NCBI RefSeq assembly: GCF_030409845.1
Contig: NZ_JAUFQQ010000005.1
Location: forward strand, 248,001 to 312,000
Length of the DNA: 64,000 nt
Direction: 5' to 3'
Origin: Flavobacterium branchiarum
GTDB taxonomy: Bacteria > Bacteroidota > Bacteroidia > Flavobacteriales > Flavobacteriaceae
Shown: piece after piece, positions 25,280 through 36,355 of the stretch
Position numbering within the stretch: the first letter of the stretch is position 1
Layout of the letters: each line of letters opens with the position of its first letter
Position numbers and translations under genes: made by a program
The notes under the pieces: generated by a model
What the model was told of the DNA's origin: nothing
Seen by the model: the letters and a program-made list of their open reading frames with translations, nothing else
The model's database searches: none

Positions 25280-25714
25280 ATGTACAGTAAAGAAGAATCG
25301 CAGAAAATGAAAAGAGAATTTTGGGTGGCTTTTGCCGAGAAATACCCAAGAAAATGGGTGCTTTATGATACCAAAATTAAAGATTTCTCTTTTAAGTTTT
25401 ATGTTGACAATAAAAAAGCACAAGTTTTAATCGATATTGAACATCGTAATGATGATAAACGAAATGCTTACTATGAAAAACTAGAAGCATTAAAAAATAT
25501 TCTAGAAGAAGAATTCATTAAAGATCTTGTTTTTGAAAAAGAATATACTTTAGAAAGTGGTAAAACCATAAGCCGTATCTGGATTGAGAAACTAGGAGTT
25601 GGCTTTAGTAATCGTAACTATTGGGATGAAATATTCGACTTTTACTTCGAAAAAATGAATGCGCTAGAAATGTTCTATCTAGAATATGATGAATTTATTA
25701 AGGACATAGAATAG
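25280..25714 (+). CDS. DUF4268 domain protein
   Basis: 144 residues, cytoplasmic. The sequence MYSKEESQKMKREFWVAFAEKYPRKW and FSFKFYVDNKKAQVLIDIEHR matches the DUF4268 family as I recognise it, a fold related to nuclease-like domains but without proven activity. It starts 30 bases after the PCMD gene and could be on the same transcript. Function unknown. Confidence 0.75.
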   Translation: MYSKEESQKMKREFWVAFAEKYPRKWVLYDTKIKDFSFKFYVDNKKAQVLIDIEHRNDDKRNAYYEKLEALKNILEEEFIKDLVFEKEYTLESGKTISRIWIEKLGVGFSNRNYWDEIFDFYFEKMNALEMFYLEYDEFIKDIE

Positions 25715-25780
25715 CATTTTTATTTAGGTTCCGAAATGCTAAATATCAAAGAACAAAAATTTCATAAACTACAATAACAA

Positions 25781-25817
25781 ACAAACCCGACCAATTATAA
25801 AAATCTGTCGGGTTTGT
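25781..25817. terminator. Bidirectional terminator
   Basis: ACAAACCCGAC (25781-25791) pairs perfectly with GTCGGGTTTGT (25807-25817); a T-run follows on the plus strand. It serves the DUF4268 gene and the convergent minus-strand operon. Confidence 0.8.
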
Positions 25818-25824
25818 GCTTTTT

Positions 25825-26235
25825 TTAGATAGTGAAAATATTATATACAATAATTCTGTTATTGAAATTTATATATAACTGTTTCCTATTGTCTTGTTTC
25901 TTTCTGGTAATAATTGATAATTTAGTATCATTCCCATTTAAATCTTTACAAACGAAAGAATAAACAATATCCGTTTCATTTTCTTCTCTAGCAATATAAT
26001 CAGAGATTTGATATACTTGTGTCTCTTGAGAATTAACTACAATTCGGTTTTTATCTGTATCCAAAACTACTAAAACATTAACCAACTCAAGATCTGACCA
26101 CTTGCCCCATTTTCCTCTTTCATTTTTCTCTAAAACACTATAACCAGAAGTTCTAAACTTATAACTCTGAGCATAGGTTTGTTGCACACAAAGTCCTAGA
26201 AAAAATAATACTATAACTTTTTTTATCTGATTCAT
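25825..26235 (-). CDS. Small exported protein, hypothetical
   Basis: 136 residues with a signal peptide ending near QTYAQ (residue 23). The mature part is a beta-rich domain with no family I recognise. It starts three bases after the stop of the flavoprotein gene upstream and is the last gene of the mnmA-subtilase-NMO unit. Confidence 0.7.
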   Translation of the reverse strand: MNQIKKVIVLFFLGLCVQQTYAQSYKFRTSGYSVLEKNERGKWGKWSDLELVNVLVVLDTDKNRIVVNSQETQVYQISDYIAREENETDIVYSFVCKDLNGNDTKLSIITRKKQDNRKQLYINFNNRIIVYNIFTI

Positions 26236-26238
26236 TCG

Positions 26239-27183
26239 CTAGAAATCTAAGTTTACTGTTTGTTTACGTACCTCATGAAATTCCAAAATCATTTCTTCAA
26301 GAATGGTTGCGGCAGGTTTAATATCATGAATAAGTCCTGCTACTTGTCCGATTTCTAGTTCTCCTTCATCCAAATCTCCTTCAAACATGCCACGCTTTGC
26401 TCTTGCTCTTCCAAGGAGCTCTACAAGTTCCTCTTTTGTCGGACACTTTTCATACAATGCCTGAACATCTTGATAAAATTTATTCTTGATTAATCGAACC
26501 GGAGCCAACTCTTTTAATGTCAATTGAGTATCTCCCTCTTTTACATCAACAATCGTTTGCTTAAAATTATCATGTGCCGAAGATTCTGTTGAAGCCGCAA
26601 AACGACTACCAACCTGAACTCCATCAGCCCCCAAAACCATCGCTGCAAGCATTCCTCTTCCTGTTGCAATTCCTCCCGCTGCTATAAGCGGAATGGCAAT
26701 TTTTTCGCGTACCATTGGGATCAATGTAAAAGTTGTTGTTTCGTCTCGACCATTATGTCCTCCAGCTTCGAATCCTTCGGCTACAATAGCATCGACGCCT
26801 GCTTCTTGAGCTTTTAAGGCAAAAATAGTACTACTTACCACATGTACGACTGTGATTCCCTTTTCTTTCAAAAAAGAAGTCCATGTTTTAGGATTTCCAG
26901 CCGATGTAAATACTATTTTAACTCCTTCATCTACAATAATTTTCATTATCTCCTCAATGTTAGGATAAAGCATTGGTACATTTACACCAAAAGGATTTGA
27001 AGTTTCTTTTTTACATTTTTGTATGTGCTCACGCAATACTTCTGGATACATCGAGCCCGCTCCTATTATTCCAAGACCTCCAGCATTACTTACTGCACTT
27101 GCCAGTTTGTAACCACTATTCCAAATCATTCCTGCTTGAATTATTGGATACTTTATATTAAATAGAGTTGTTATTTTATTCAT
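26239..27183 (-). CDS. Nitronate monooxygenase/FabK-like FMN enzyme
   Basis: 314 residues, TIM-barrel flavoprotein. Motifs: YPIIQAGMIWNSG at the N-terminus, SNAGGLGIIGAG, VAEGFEAGGHNG (FMN and active-site His region) and IPLIAAGGIATGRG followed by LGADGVQVGSRF, the phosphate-binding loops. The family includes nitronate monooxygenases (2-nitropropane dioxygenase) and enoyl-ACP reductase FabK; which one this is cannot be told from the sequence. Close gaps to both neighbours suggest one transcript. Confidence 0.88.
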   Translation of the reverse strand: MNKITTLFNIKYPIIQAGMIWNSGYKLASAVSNAGGLGIIGAGSMYPEVLREHIQKCKKETSNPFGVNVPMLYPNIEEIMKIIVDEGVKIVFTSAGNPKTWTSFLKEKGITVVHVVSSTIFALKAQEAGVDAIVAEGFEAGGHNGRDETTTFTLIPMVREKIAIPLIAAGGIATGRGMLAAMVLGADGVQVGSRFAASTESSAHDNFKQTIVDVKEGDTQLTLKELAPVRLIKNKFYQDVQALYEKCPTKEELVELLGRARAKRGMFEGDLDEGELEIGQVAGLIHDIKPAATILEEMILEFHEVRKQTVNLDF

Positions 27184-27196
27184 GTAATAATGCCAA

Positions 27197-28810
27197 TTAT
27201 TGTTTTATGATTTTTCCTGTTTTGTAGAAGTTACCTGCCTCTAAAGTATAAAAATAAATTCCTGAATTTAACGATTGTAACGAAACTAATGATGACTGAT
27301 TTGTAATTTCTTTTTCAATTACCTTTTGCCCGAGTAAAGAATATACACATACTAATGCTACATTAACCTCTTTTGATAACACAAATGAAATTGAAGATTT
27401 AGTTGGATTAGGATATACCAAAAAATTTGTTTTTTCAATTGACTCTACATCTAATCCAGTATTTAAAGCCAAGCTAAAATTTGGTATTCCGTAACCATAT
27501 TGAACATTTGGAGATGTGTATCTATCAGATGATTGCAAAACCAATTGCCTAATTTCCTGATTTGTTTTGTTTGGAAAAGCCTGCCATAAACAAGCGATTG
27601 TACCTGCCATTATTGGACATGAAAATGAAGTTCCATTTATTCTAACAATATTCCCCGAAACATCCGAAACTACAGCTGCACTTCCTTGTGCCATGACATC
27701 TGGCTTAATTCTACCATCATAACTAGGACCAATAGAACTGAAATTCGATACCATTTTAGAAGCAGTCACTGAACCCACTGTAATTACCGACATTGCATCG
27801 GCGGGAGCGCCAATATGTTTCTCTAATTCATCTCCTTCATTACCTGCAGACGCAACTACAATCATTCCTTTACTAAAAGCAATTTCTGCTCCTCTCGATA
27901 TAAAGTTGGTTGTACCATTCATATCACTATACACATGACTGTAATTTGGATTGTCGTATTCGAAATAGCCCAAAGAAGTTGTAATAATATCAGCTCCTAA
28001 TCTATCAGCTTCTTCTGCTGCTTCAACCCAAAGCGATTCTTCAACAGGATTCTCCGAAGCATCATCTTCTGTGATGAATAAGTAATAAGAAGCATCGGGA
28101 GCAGTTCCTACCAAAGCATTTTCTTTGTATCCTCCCATTGTAGAGAGCACTTCTGTACCGTGTGAATCTCCTGTATTGAAGTTAGGGCTTCTTAAAACAT
28201 AATTATAACCGCCTAAGATTTTATTATTAACTCGCAAACGCTCAAAAGTACTTGCAGTATTGACTCCCGGGAAACCAGCATCAAGAACAGCTATTATTTT
28301 ACCTGAGCCTGTATAATTTTGTTCGTGCAAAATTTGCCCATTTAGCATTTGAATCTGGTTTGCAGATGTACCATAAGAGTAATTTACAGCAGTTTTAAGA
28401 TTTTTATCTGTAATTTTTACTTTATCTGATGTTATTTTTTTTGCTGTACTGTTTAATGCATTATTTGCAAAATCAACTTTAGATACAAATGCAAGTAACT
28501 TTAGTGAATTGATATTTGCTTGCGTGCCTCGGATATGAAGTGCGTTTAACCATTTGGATTGTGCCATAACAGTGATTCCAGCGCTTGCTTTTACCTGATT
28601 GATATAAGTAGTTTCAACAGGAATATCTTTAATATCTAAAGCTATCTTTTGGTTGCTCCTCCTATCCAAAGCTCTTTGCGTAAGCATCAACAAAGGATTA
28701 TCGTAATAGACTTGAGCATTGGGTTTACCGTTAAAATAAACCCATGCTTCTTCTTGCGAGAAAGTCGCAGACGATATGATTAAAAAGAGAAATAGGAAAT
28801 ATCTTTTCAT
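27197..28810 (-). CDS. Secreted subtilisin-family (S8) serine protease with type IX secretion sorting domain
   Basis: 537 residues. Signal peptide ending near TFSQ (residue 19). An N-terminal pro-region (about 20-165) precedes the S8 domain with catalytic D177 (AVLDAGF), H217 (DSHGTE), oxyanion Asn 324 (SAGNEG) and S395 (GTSFSCP). The last 75 residues are a type A sorting domain (FLVYPNPTKSS, SLLGQKV, LNSGIYFYTLEAGNFYKTGKIIK), which directs export by the type IX system. It lies 48 bases after mnmA and 13 bases before the flavoprotein gene. Confidence 0.93.
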   Translation of the reverse strand: MKRYFLFLFLIISSATFSQEEAWVYFNGKPNAQVYYDNPLLMLTQRALDRRSNQKIALDIKDIPVETTYINQVKASAGITVMAQSKWLNALHIRGTQANINSLKLLAFVSKVDFANNALNSTAKKITSDKVKITDKNLKTAVNYSYGTSANQIQMLNGQILHEQNYTGSGKIIAVLDAGFPGVNTASTFERLRVNNKILGGYNYVLRSPNFNTGDSHGTEVLSTMGGYKENALVGTAPDASYYLFITEDDASENPVEESLWVEAAEEADRLGADIITTSLGYFEYDNPNYSHVYSDMNGTTNFISRGAEIAFSKGMIVVASAGNEGDELEKHIGAPADAMSVITVGSVTASKMVSNFSSIGPSYDGRIKPDVMAQGSAAVVSDVSGNIVRINGTSFSCPIMAGTIACLWQAFPNKTNQEIRQLVLQSSDRYTSPNVQYGYGIPNFSLALNTGLDVESIEKTNFLVYPNPTKSSISFVLSKEVNVALVCVYSLLGQKVIEKEITNQSSLVSLQSLNSGIYFYTLEAGNFYKTGKIIKQ

Positions 28811-28858
28811 TTGTTACTTCTTTAAAAAAGGGAAAGCCCTCTGTAAAAAAGTACTAAT

Positions 28859-30046
28859 CTAAGAAATTACTCCCGAACCAACTAATTCATTATCTAAATA
28901 CCAAGCAGCAAATTGTCCTTCGGTTATAGCTGATTGTGGTTCATCGAAGTGAATATACATACCTCCTTCAAATTGGTATAAGGTTGCTTTCTGTAAGGGT
29001 TGACGGTAACGAATTCTTGCCATTACTTCCATTTGTTCACCGTTTTTTAAAGCCATATCTGTTCGAATCCAGTGTACTTCTGAATTTTCGATAAATAATG
29101 CTTTTTTAAATAAACCTGGATGTTGACTCGTTAATCCTGTGTAAATTGTATTTGTTTCTACGTTGGTTGCAATGATAAACAACGGATCTGTTGTTCCCCC
29201 CACATTAAGTCCTTTTCGTTGACCAATTGTAAAATAATGTGCTCCTTGATGTTTTCCTACTACTTTACCCATTTTTGGTGTATAAGGTAGTTTTTGAGAC
29301 TCAAATTCTAATTCTTTTTCAAGAGATAAACCTGTTTCTTTTTCTGAATTATATATTGGATCGTTTTTATCTATTTGTACAATTAAACCATCTTTAGGTT
29401 GCAATTGTTGTTGTAAAAACTCAGGCAAACGCACTTTTCCAATGAAACACAAACCTTGCGAATCTTTCTTTTCGGCAGTAACCAAATCCATTTCGGTAGC
29501 AATTTCTCGTACTTCTGGTTTTGTTAATGCGCCAATAGGAAATAATGATTTAGCCAATTGCTCTTGTGACAACTGACATAAAAAATAAGATTGATCTTTA
29601 TTAGTATCGGCTCCGGCAATAAGTTGGTATACTTTTTCGCCGTTAACCTCAATTTCTGCTTTTTGACAATAATGTCCTGTTGCTACATAATCTGCTCCAA
29701 GACTTAATGCAATTTTCATAAAAACATCAAATTTAATCTCACGATTACATAACACATCTGGGTTTGGTGTGCGTCCTTTTTCATATTCGTTGAACATATA
29801 ATCAACGATTTTTTCTTTGTATTCTTCGCTTAAATCAACGGTTTGAAATGGAATTCCAAGTTTCTCGGCTACCAATAAAGCATCATTACTATCTTCTAAC
29901 CAAGGGCATTCGTTAGAAATTGTAACTGAATCATCATGCCAATTCTTCATAAAAAGGCCAATAACCTCGTATCCTTGTTGTTGCAACAAATAAGCGGCAA
30001 CACTTGAATCAACACCTCCAGAAAGTCCTACTACAACACGTTTCAT
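28859..30046 (-). CDS. mnmA: tRNA 2-thiouridine(34) synthase
   Basis: 395 residues. The PP-loop SGGVDSS (9-15) activates the uridine at position 34 of tRNA Lys/Glu/Gln, and the catalytic cysteines are C100 ([10 protein letters not shown]) and C200 (GLCFIGK). A C-terminal tRNA-binding barrel is present. The enzyme inserts the sulfur of mcm/mnm5s2U with help from a sulfur relay. First gene of the four-gene minus-strand unit, with its own promoter box. Confidence 0.97.
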   Translation of the reverse strand: MKRVVVGLSGGVDSSVAAYLLQQQGYEVIGLFMKNWHDDSVTISNECPWLEDSNDALLVAEKLGIPFQTVDLSEEYKEKIVDYMFNEYEKGRTPNPDVLCNREIKFDVFMKIALSLGADYVATGHYCQKAEIEVNGEKVYQLIAGADTNKDQSYFLCQLSQEQLAKSLFPIGALTKPEVREIATEMDLVTAEKKDSQGLCFIGKVRLPEFLQQQLQPKDGLIVQIDKNDPIYNSEKETGLSLEKELEFESQKLPYTPKMGKVVGKHQGAHYFTIGQRKGLNVGGTTDPLFIIATNVETNTIYTGLTSQHPGLFKKALFIENSEVHWIRTDMALKNGEQMEVMARIRYRQPLQKATLYQFEGGMYIHFDEPQSAITEGQFAAWYLDNELVGSGVIS

Positions 30047-30075
30047 ATATTCGAAATCTAAAAAAAATTATTTTA

Positions 30076-30083
30076 CAAAGTTA
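30076..30083 (-). promoter_or_regulatory. mnmA -7 promoter box
   Basis: TAACTTTG on the minus strand matches TAnnTTTG, 29 bases before the mnmA ATG. Confidence 0.55.
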
Positions 30084-30244
30084 ACCCTTAATTGCAGATA
30101 ATAACTATTGTTTCCATTAGTTTATCCAATCGAAGGGTAGATAAAAGTTATTATGCTTTTTGTTTGAATTTATTCCTCTAAAATAACAACATAAATCTAT
30201 TGAACATCTTTTAGTTGAAGTTGAATAGATTATTTACTATTGAT

Positions 30245-30967
30245 TTATTTTTTTTTCTTTTCAACCTTGGTAGCGGTTTCATTTGTGTTTTTTGGGTCAC
30301 TCATATTGACTTCTTTTACTAGTTTTCCACTTTCAAAAAACTGCCAATTACCCATTTTTTTTCCTTTCCTGAATATTCCTTTTGAAGCAACAACACCATT
30401 CGAGTTATTAAAAACAGCATCTCCATCGAGTTCGTTATTTTTATAGTTCAGTTGTTCCAAAATGTTTCCGTTTTCAGCAAATCTTTTATAAGCACCTTCT
30501 TTTACATCTTTTGCATAATTCATTTCTTCAGCAATTTTCCCATTTGGATAAAAAACTGATCGTAAACCATTTAGTTTTCCTTTACTATAATTTTCAATTG
30601 TCATTACAGTTGGCGATGCTTGATGGTAATACTTCCATTCGCCCTCAAAAAGTTTATTAATGACTTTACCTTCGCTTACTTTGTTCTTAGCTTGATCGTA
30701 AAAAATAGTATAAGCACTGCCATCATTTGCACTAAAATCTCTTGTTGCAATCACACTAGCTGCTTTCGTATCATCATAAAACTTAAAAACACCCGTTTCC
30801 TTACCATGATTAAAAATTCCTTCATAACGAGGTCTTTTTGACTCCTCATAAGTTCCTTTCCAAGGTCCATCCTTTTTTCCGTTTTCATCTAGCTTATTTA
30901 CTGTTTGTGCATTTATAAAAAAAGCATTTAACAATAATAACCCAAGTAATATTTTTTTACAAATCAT
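30245..30967 (-). CDS. Exported MORN-variant repeat protein
   Basis: 240 residues, signal peptide ending near FINAQ (residue 21). The mature protein has several repeats of the MORN-variant type, for example WKGTYEESKRPRYEGIFNHGK, GEWKYYHQ, GLRSVFYPNGKIAEEMNY, GAYKRFAENGNILEQLNY and GNWQFFESGKLVKEVNM. The tail is Lys-rich. Such proteins are abundant in Bacteroidetes; the function is unknown, possibly at the envelope. Single gene. Confidence 0.8.
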   Translation of the reverse strand: MICKKILLGLLLLNAFFINAQTVNKLDENGKKDGPWKGTYEESKRPRYEGIFNHGKETGVFKFYDDTKAASVIATRDFSANDGSAYTIFYDQAKNKVSEGKVINKLFEGEWKYYHQASPTVMTIENYSKGKLNGLRSVFYPNGKIAEEMNYAKDVKEGAYKRFAENGNILEQLNYKNNELDGDAVFNNSNGVVASKGIFRKGKKMGNWQFFESGKLVKEVNMSDPKNTNETATKVEKKKK

Positions 30968-31024
30968 CTTATAGTCTATTTTTTAACCTTAACGAAATAA
31001 TGCATTAATAAATTATACGTGTAT

Positions 31025-31053
31025 AAAAAAATCCCGATAAATCGAGATTTTTT
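31025..31053 (-). terminator. Terminator after yidC
   Basis: An A/T-rich stem, AAAAAATCCCG (31025-31035) with CGAGATTTTTT (31043-31053), one mismatch, six-base loop, followed by T residues on the minus strand. Confidence 0.7.
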
Positions 31054-31070
31054 TATTTTCAATACTTCTA

Positions 31071-32978
31071 TTATTTTTTGCCTTTAGCCGCTTTTGCAGC
31101 TTCTTGTTGCTCCATAACATCTTGTAAACGTTTCTGGAACTTACTTTGTTTTTTAGGCTCTTTTAATTTATTTTCTTGTATTTGAGCATGAATTTTATCG
31201 CTATCTACAATGTAGTTTTTAATTACAAACATAATTCCGATTGTAATTAAGTTAGAGATAAAGTTATACAAACTCAAACCTGCTCCATACGAGTTGAAAA
31301 ATATCAACATCATAAGTGGTGAAACATAGATCATGATTTTCATCATCTTAGCCATATCTGGCATACCTTCTTGTTGAGGAGCTGCCATTTGTTGATCTCC
31401 AGATGTCATTTTCATGTAAAAGAAAATCGCAATTGCTGCCAATATAGGAAACAAACTAATATGATCTCCATATAAAGGAATATGGAATGGTAAATTTACA
31501 ACAGCATCAAATGAAGATAAATCGTCTGCCCAAAGGAATCCTTTTTGTCTTAACTCAAACGCTGATGGGAAGAACTGGAACGAAGCATACATAAACGGAA
31601 GTTGTATCAAGGCTGGAATACATCCCGCCATTGGGTTTACTCCTGCTTTATTATACAGCTTCATTGTTTCTTGCTGTTTCTTCATTGGGTCTTTCTTGTA
31701 TTTTTCACCCAATTCTGTAATTTCAGGTCGCAATACTTTCATTTTTGCCTGTGACAAGAATGATTTATAGGTAATTGGCGACATCACTATTTTGATTATA
31801 ATCGTAAACACGATAATAGCAATTCCCAAAGATAACCCCATTGTTGAACTCAAGAATCCAAATAAAGGAATGAAGATAAATTTATTAATCCATCCAAATA
31901 TTCCCCAACCTAATGGAATAATTTTCTCTAAATTTGCATCATAAGCTTTTAATGTTTTATAATCTGATGGTCCAAAGTACCAACTCATATTATAATCAAT
32001 CTCTCCATTTGAAAAAGCTAATGGTATATTAGATTTGAATTGTTTAGTAAAAACGGTATCTATTTTTTCATCATTAACTAAATCAATAGATTCTAATTTA
32101 GAATTCTCAAAAGGTTTTTTTGTTAATAAAATAGTTGAGAAAAAGTGCTGTTTGTAAGCAAGAAAACTTAAGCTTTCAGGTGTAACTTCTTCTTTCTTAC
32201 CTAAACCAGCATAATCAACTTTTCCATCTTTATGCTCGTAATAAATTTCAGCATAACGCTTTTCAATAGAAATGCTTTTCTCATTTCTATACGTCTTTAA
32301 ATCCCATTGTAAATCCAATGGTTTAGACGTATTTAAAACTTTATTTAATCCTTGTGAACGAAGATCAAATCCAATCATATAATCGTTTGGTTTCAACACA
32401 TACTTGTATTCCAAGAATTCGTTTGGACCTGCTTTTAAACGCATTGATAATACTTGATCCTCACCATTTTTAGTCAATGTAGGCTCAAAGAATAAATCTT
32501 TAGTGTTTAAAGTACGATTATCATTAGTCGCTAATTGAATATTTAAACTAGCATTGTTGTCTTTAATTAACTCTACTAATTGTCCTGATCCTTTTTCGAA
32601 TTTTTCGTATTTTTTCAAAATTGCTTCAACTATAAAACCACCTTTATTAGCGATTTTTAGTTTTACAACATCATTTTCGATTGTAGTAAAAGTTTCTTTA
32701 GCAGAAGGAAGTGTAGCCGAATAAGCAAATCCACCTAATGTTTTTTGCAATTTTGCTAATTGTAATGTATCTCCAGGAGTTGTTGCAACTGGCAAAACCG
32801 CAGCTTTAGCAGCAGTATCTTTAGCTTGGGCTTCTTGTTTAGCAACTAATTCTTTTTTGGCTTTTTCTGCAGCGATAGTAGCTTCAGAAGGTTTGTTTTG
32901 ATACATGATCCAAATCAAAATACCAAAAATCAATACAAAACCAATAACCGAATTGAGATCAAATTTTTTTTCTTCCAT
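31071..32978 (-). CDS. yidC: Membrane protein insertase YidC
   Basis: 635 residues. An N-terminal membrane helix (IGFVLIFGILIWIMY) is followed by the large periplasmic beta domain (about 60-350) of Gram-negative YidC, then the conserved insertase core with five helices (GWGIFGWINKFIFIPLFGFL, SPITYKSFLSQAKMKVLRP, GVNPMAGCIPALIQLPFMYA, MIYVSPLMMLIFFNSYGAGLSLY). The basic C-terminal tail is Lys-rich. It inserts proteins into the inner membrane with or without SecYEG. The 66-base gap to pyrG suggests one transcript, as in other Bacteroidetes. Confidence 0.97.
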   Translation of the reverse strand: MEEKKFDLNSVIGFVLIFGILIWIMYQNKPSEATIAAEKAKKELVAKQEAQAKDTAAKAAVLPVATTPGDTLQLAKLQKTLGGFAYSATLPSAKETFTTIENDVVKLKIANKGGFIVEAILKKYEKFEKGSGQLVELIKDNNASLNIQLATNDNRTLNTKDLFFEPTLTKNGEDQVLSMRLKAGPNEFLEYKYVLKPNDYMIGFDLRSQGLNKVLNTSKPLDLQWDLKTYRNEKSISIEKRYAEIYYEHKDGKVDYAGLGKKEEVTPESLSFLAYKQHFFSTILLTKKPFENSKLESIDLVNDEKIDTVFTKQFKSNIPLAFSNGEIDYNMSWYFGPSDYKTLKAYDANLEKIIPLGWGIFGWINKFIFIPLFGFLSSTMGLSLGIAIIVFTIIIKIVMSPITYKSFLSQAKMKVLRPEITELGEKYKKDPMKKQQETMKLYNKAGVNPMAGCIPALIQLPFMYASFQFFPSAFELRQKGFLWADDLSSFDAVVNLPFHIPLYGDHISLFPILAAIAIFFYMKMTSGDQQMAAPQQEGMPDMAKMMKIMIYVSPLMMLIFFNSYGAGLSLYNFISNLITIGIMFVIKNYIVDSDKIHAQIQENKLKEPKKQSKFQKRLQDVMEQQEAAKAAKGKK

Positions 32979-33044
32979 TGTAATTTTTATTCTAAATTTT
33001 ATTTTTTCGTTTCTTCTGTTTTTAGAAACTTATGCAAATATGTA

Positions 33045-34748
<1,704 letters not shown>

Positions 34749-34847
34749 TCATTTTTTTAAACAGAACGTTTAGTTGTTTCCATAATTCATAATTTTCCTT
34801 TTCAAATAGACGTCATTTTAATCAATCTACTTATTCTATCTGAAATT

Positions 34848-35240
34848 TTATATTATGACTAAGTTATAAAATGAAAATATAAAAAATATTGCACTGCAAA
34901 TGACGTCAAAAGTCAGCAGTAACTTAAAATTAGAAGAGTTCATTATTTTATTAACAACTAAACGAGCTATTAATTGAATTAGAAAAAATGAAAAGATTTT
35001 CAAACTGTAAGCATTGTAAGCAATAGCTTTCTCGAGGTTAAAATTCAAAATCTGAGAAAAGGCTCTTGTTAAACCGCGACTTTTGCAATAGCCTATTGGC
35101 ATCCCTTCACAAGAAGAGGGAATCCCAAAATTCAAAAAAGCAGACAAATAGGAATAAAAAAAGACAAACATAATTAATATAATAAAAATTAAGTTTATCT
35201 TTTTATAAGAATCTATTCCGTAAGAAGTATTTATTTTCAA
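34848..35240 (-). CDS. DUF2752 membrane protein
   Basis: 130 residues with three membrane helices. The family motif is partly kept: CEGMPIGYCKSRGLTRAFSQILNFNLEKAIAYN corresponds to the Cys-Gly-Leu-Thr-Arg-Ala core of DUF2752. It starts 11 bases after the stop of the DUF4190-type gene; such pairs are frequent in Flavobacteria. Function unknown. Confidence 0.78.
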   Translation of the reverse strand: MKINTSYGIDSYKKINLIFIILIMFVFFYSYLSAFLNFGIPSSCEGMPIGYCKSRGLTRAFSQILNFNLEKAIAYNAYSLKIFSFFLIQLIARLVVNKIMNSSNFKLLLTFDVICSAIFFIFSFYNLVII

Positions 35241-35251
35241 AAAAAAATATA

Positions 35252-35665
35252 TTATTTCTCTTCTTCTACTTTAACTGTATCAGCAGTTACCTCAATACTA
35301 TTATTTAAAGAATCTTGCGATTTTGTTGCTTCAACATTTATAGAATCAAATGTTTTGCTAATCCCGCTATTATTAAATCCAAAAACAGAACTAATAGTAT
35401 TTACCATAACAAGCCCCCATATAATAATAAAAGCTGTTGCAACTATTCCTAGTATTAAACCTGCTATTGGCATCGTAGTAGGAGCATTTTCTTTTTTTGC
35501 TTGCGATAAGCCAATTGCTCCAAAAATGATAGCTAATACTCCAAAAAGTACTGCAATTAAACCGAAACAGGGAATAAATGCTGCAACAACAGCTACTATT
35601 CCTAAAACTAAAGCTGCAATGCTCATTCCTTGACCCGCATTCGACGTAGGTAAATTGTTTTCCAT
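35252..35665 (-). CDS. DUF4190-like small membrane protein
   Basis: 137 residues. Two glycine/alanine-rich membrane hairpins (about 14-52 and 65-92: GMSIAALVLGIVAVVAAFIP, GLILGIVATAFIIIWGLVM) and a hydrophilic acidic tail (about 95-137, ending EEEK). The family is DUF4190/CCC-motif type. It is the first gene of a two-gene unit with DUF2752. Function unknown. Confidence 0.78.
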   Translation of the reverse strand: MENNLPTSNAGQGMSIAALVLGIVAVVAAFIPCFGLIAVLFGVLAIIFGAIGLSQAKKENAPTTMPIAGLILGIVATAFIIIWGLVMVNTISSVFGFNNSGISKTFDSINVEATKSQDSLNNSIEVTADTVKVEEEK

Positions 35666-35783
35666 AATTTTTTAATATCTTAATTACTACAAAAATATAA
35701 AAAAATCATTGAAAACAAAGTAAAAAACCTACATTAAAATTTCAAGTTATCAACAATCAAATAAAATGAGTTTTATTACTATA

Positions 35784-36014
35784 TTATGTTTTTGGGTATT
35801 TCTTTCTAATATTTCGAATTAATTCTTCTAAGCCATTTAATTTTAATTCGTAAACCAATTGCAATTGCAATCCCAATTCTCCTTTTGGAAATCCTTTATT
35901 ACTATACCAAACCACATAATATTCAGGTAGATCAATAAGAAAACGCCCTTCGTATTTACCGAAAGGCATTTTTGTATGGGCTAATTTTATAAGCTCTTTG
36001 TTGTTTTGTTCCAT
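35784..36014 (-). CDS. DUF3820 family protein
   Basis: 76 residues from the ATG at 36014. The sequence has the family motif HTKMPFGKYEGRFLIDLPEYYVVWY and GFPKGELGLQLQLVYELK. A longer frame starting at 36083 was rejected because a -7 promoter box lies on that start codon and the extra 23 residues are encoded by a terminator-like hairpin. DUF3820 proteins are small and of unknown function, thought to bind nucleic acid. Confidence 0.85.
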   Translation of the reverse strand: MEQNNKELIKLAHTKMPFGKYEGRFLIDLPEYYVVWYSNKGFPKGELGLQLQLVYELKLNGLEELIRNIRKKYPKT

Positions 36015-36030
36015 TTTTAAAATAAAAAAA

Positions 36031-36069
36031 AGCAAGAAAAAAGAGTACAGATTGAATCTTTTTCTTGCT
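36031..36069 (-). terminator. Terminator-like hairpin in the leader of the DUF3820 gene
   Basis: On the minus strand AGCAAGAAAAAGA (36057-36069) pairs with TCTTTTTTCTTGCT (36031-36044, one bulged base) around a 12-base loop, followed by TTTTTTTATTTT. It lies between the -7 box (36081-36088) and the ATG (36014), so either it attenuates the DUF3820 gene or it ends the upstream nagB transcript. Confidence 0.65.
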
Positions 36070-36080
36070 TCTAATGAATG

Positions 36081-36088
36081 CAAAGCTA
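36081..36088 (-). promoter_or_regulatory. DUF3820 gene -7 promoter box
   Basis: TAGCTTTG on the minus strand matches TAnnTTTG; about 66 bases before the ATG at 36014. Confidence 0.5.
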
Positions 36089-36129
36089 TTATTATTTCAG
36101 TAACTTTTTATTTTTTCTACCACAGATTT

Positions 36130-36355
36130 TTAAAATAGTCTACAGTCGAAAGACAGTCGCAGTCTTCAGTCGCAGTTTACAGTCGCAGTTTTTAAAATAG
36201 TTTACCGTTTTCAGTCTCAGTTTACAAATTGACTGCTTACTGAGACTGAGACTGTTTACTAATACTGAGACTGTTTACTGAGACTGAGACTGTTTACTAA
36301 GACCGTAAACTGAGACTGCGACTGCATACTGAAAACTGCGACTATAAACTAAATA
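36130..36355. repeat. CAGTCNCAGT-family array, large copy
   Basis: About 225 bases built from the words CAGTCGCAGT, CAGTCTCAGT and their complements ACTGAGACTG and ACTGCGACTG, separated by TTTAC or TTTTC. The left half carries mostly CAGTC words and the right half ACTG words, so the whole forms a very large imperfect hairpin centred near 36232. It directly follows the nagB stop codon on the minus strand. No protein frame runs through it. A small copy is at 17595-17661. Confidence 0.75.

Noticed and set aside
36130..36355. Short regularly repeated words that look like a CRISPR array
   Set aside because: Units are about 10 bases, spacers are 2-6 bases and nearly constant, the two halves are inverted to each other, and no cas gene is near.
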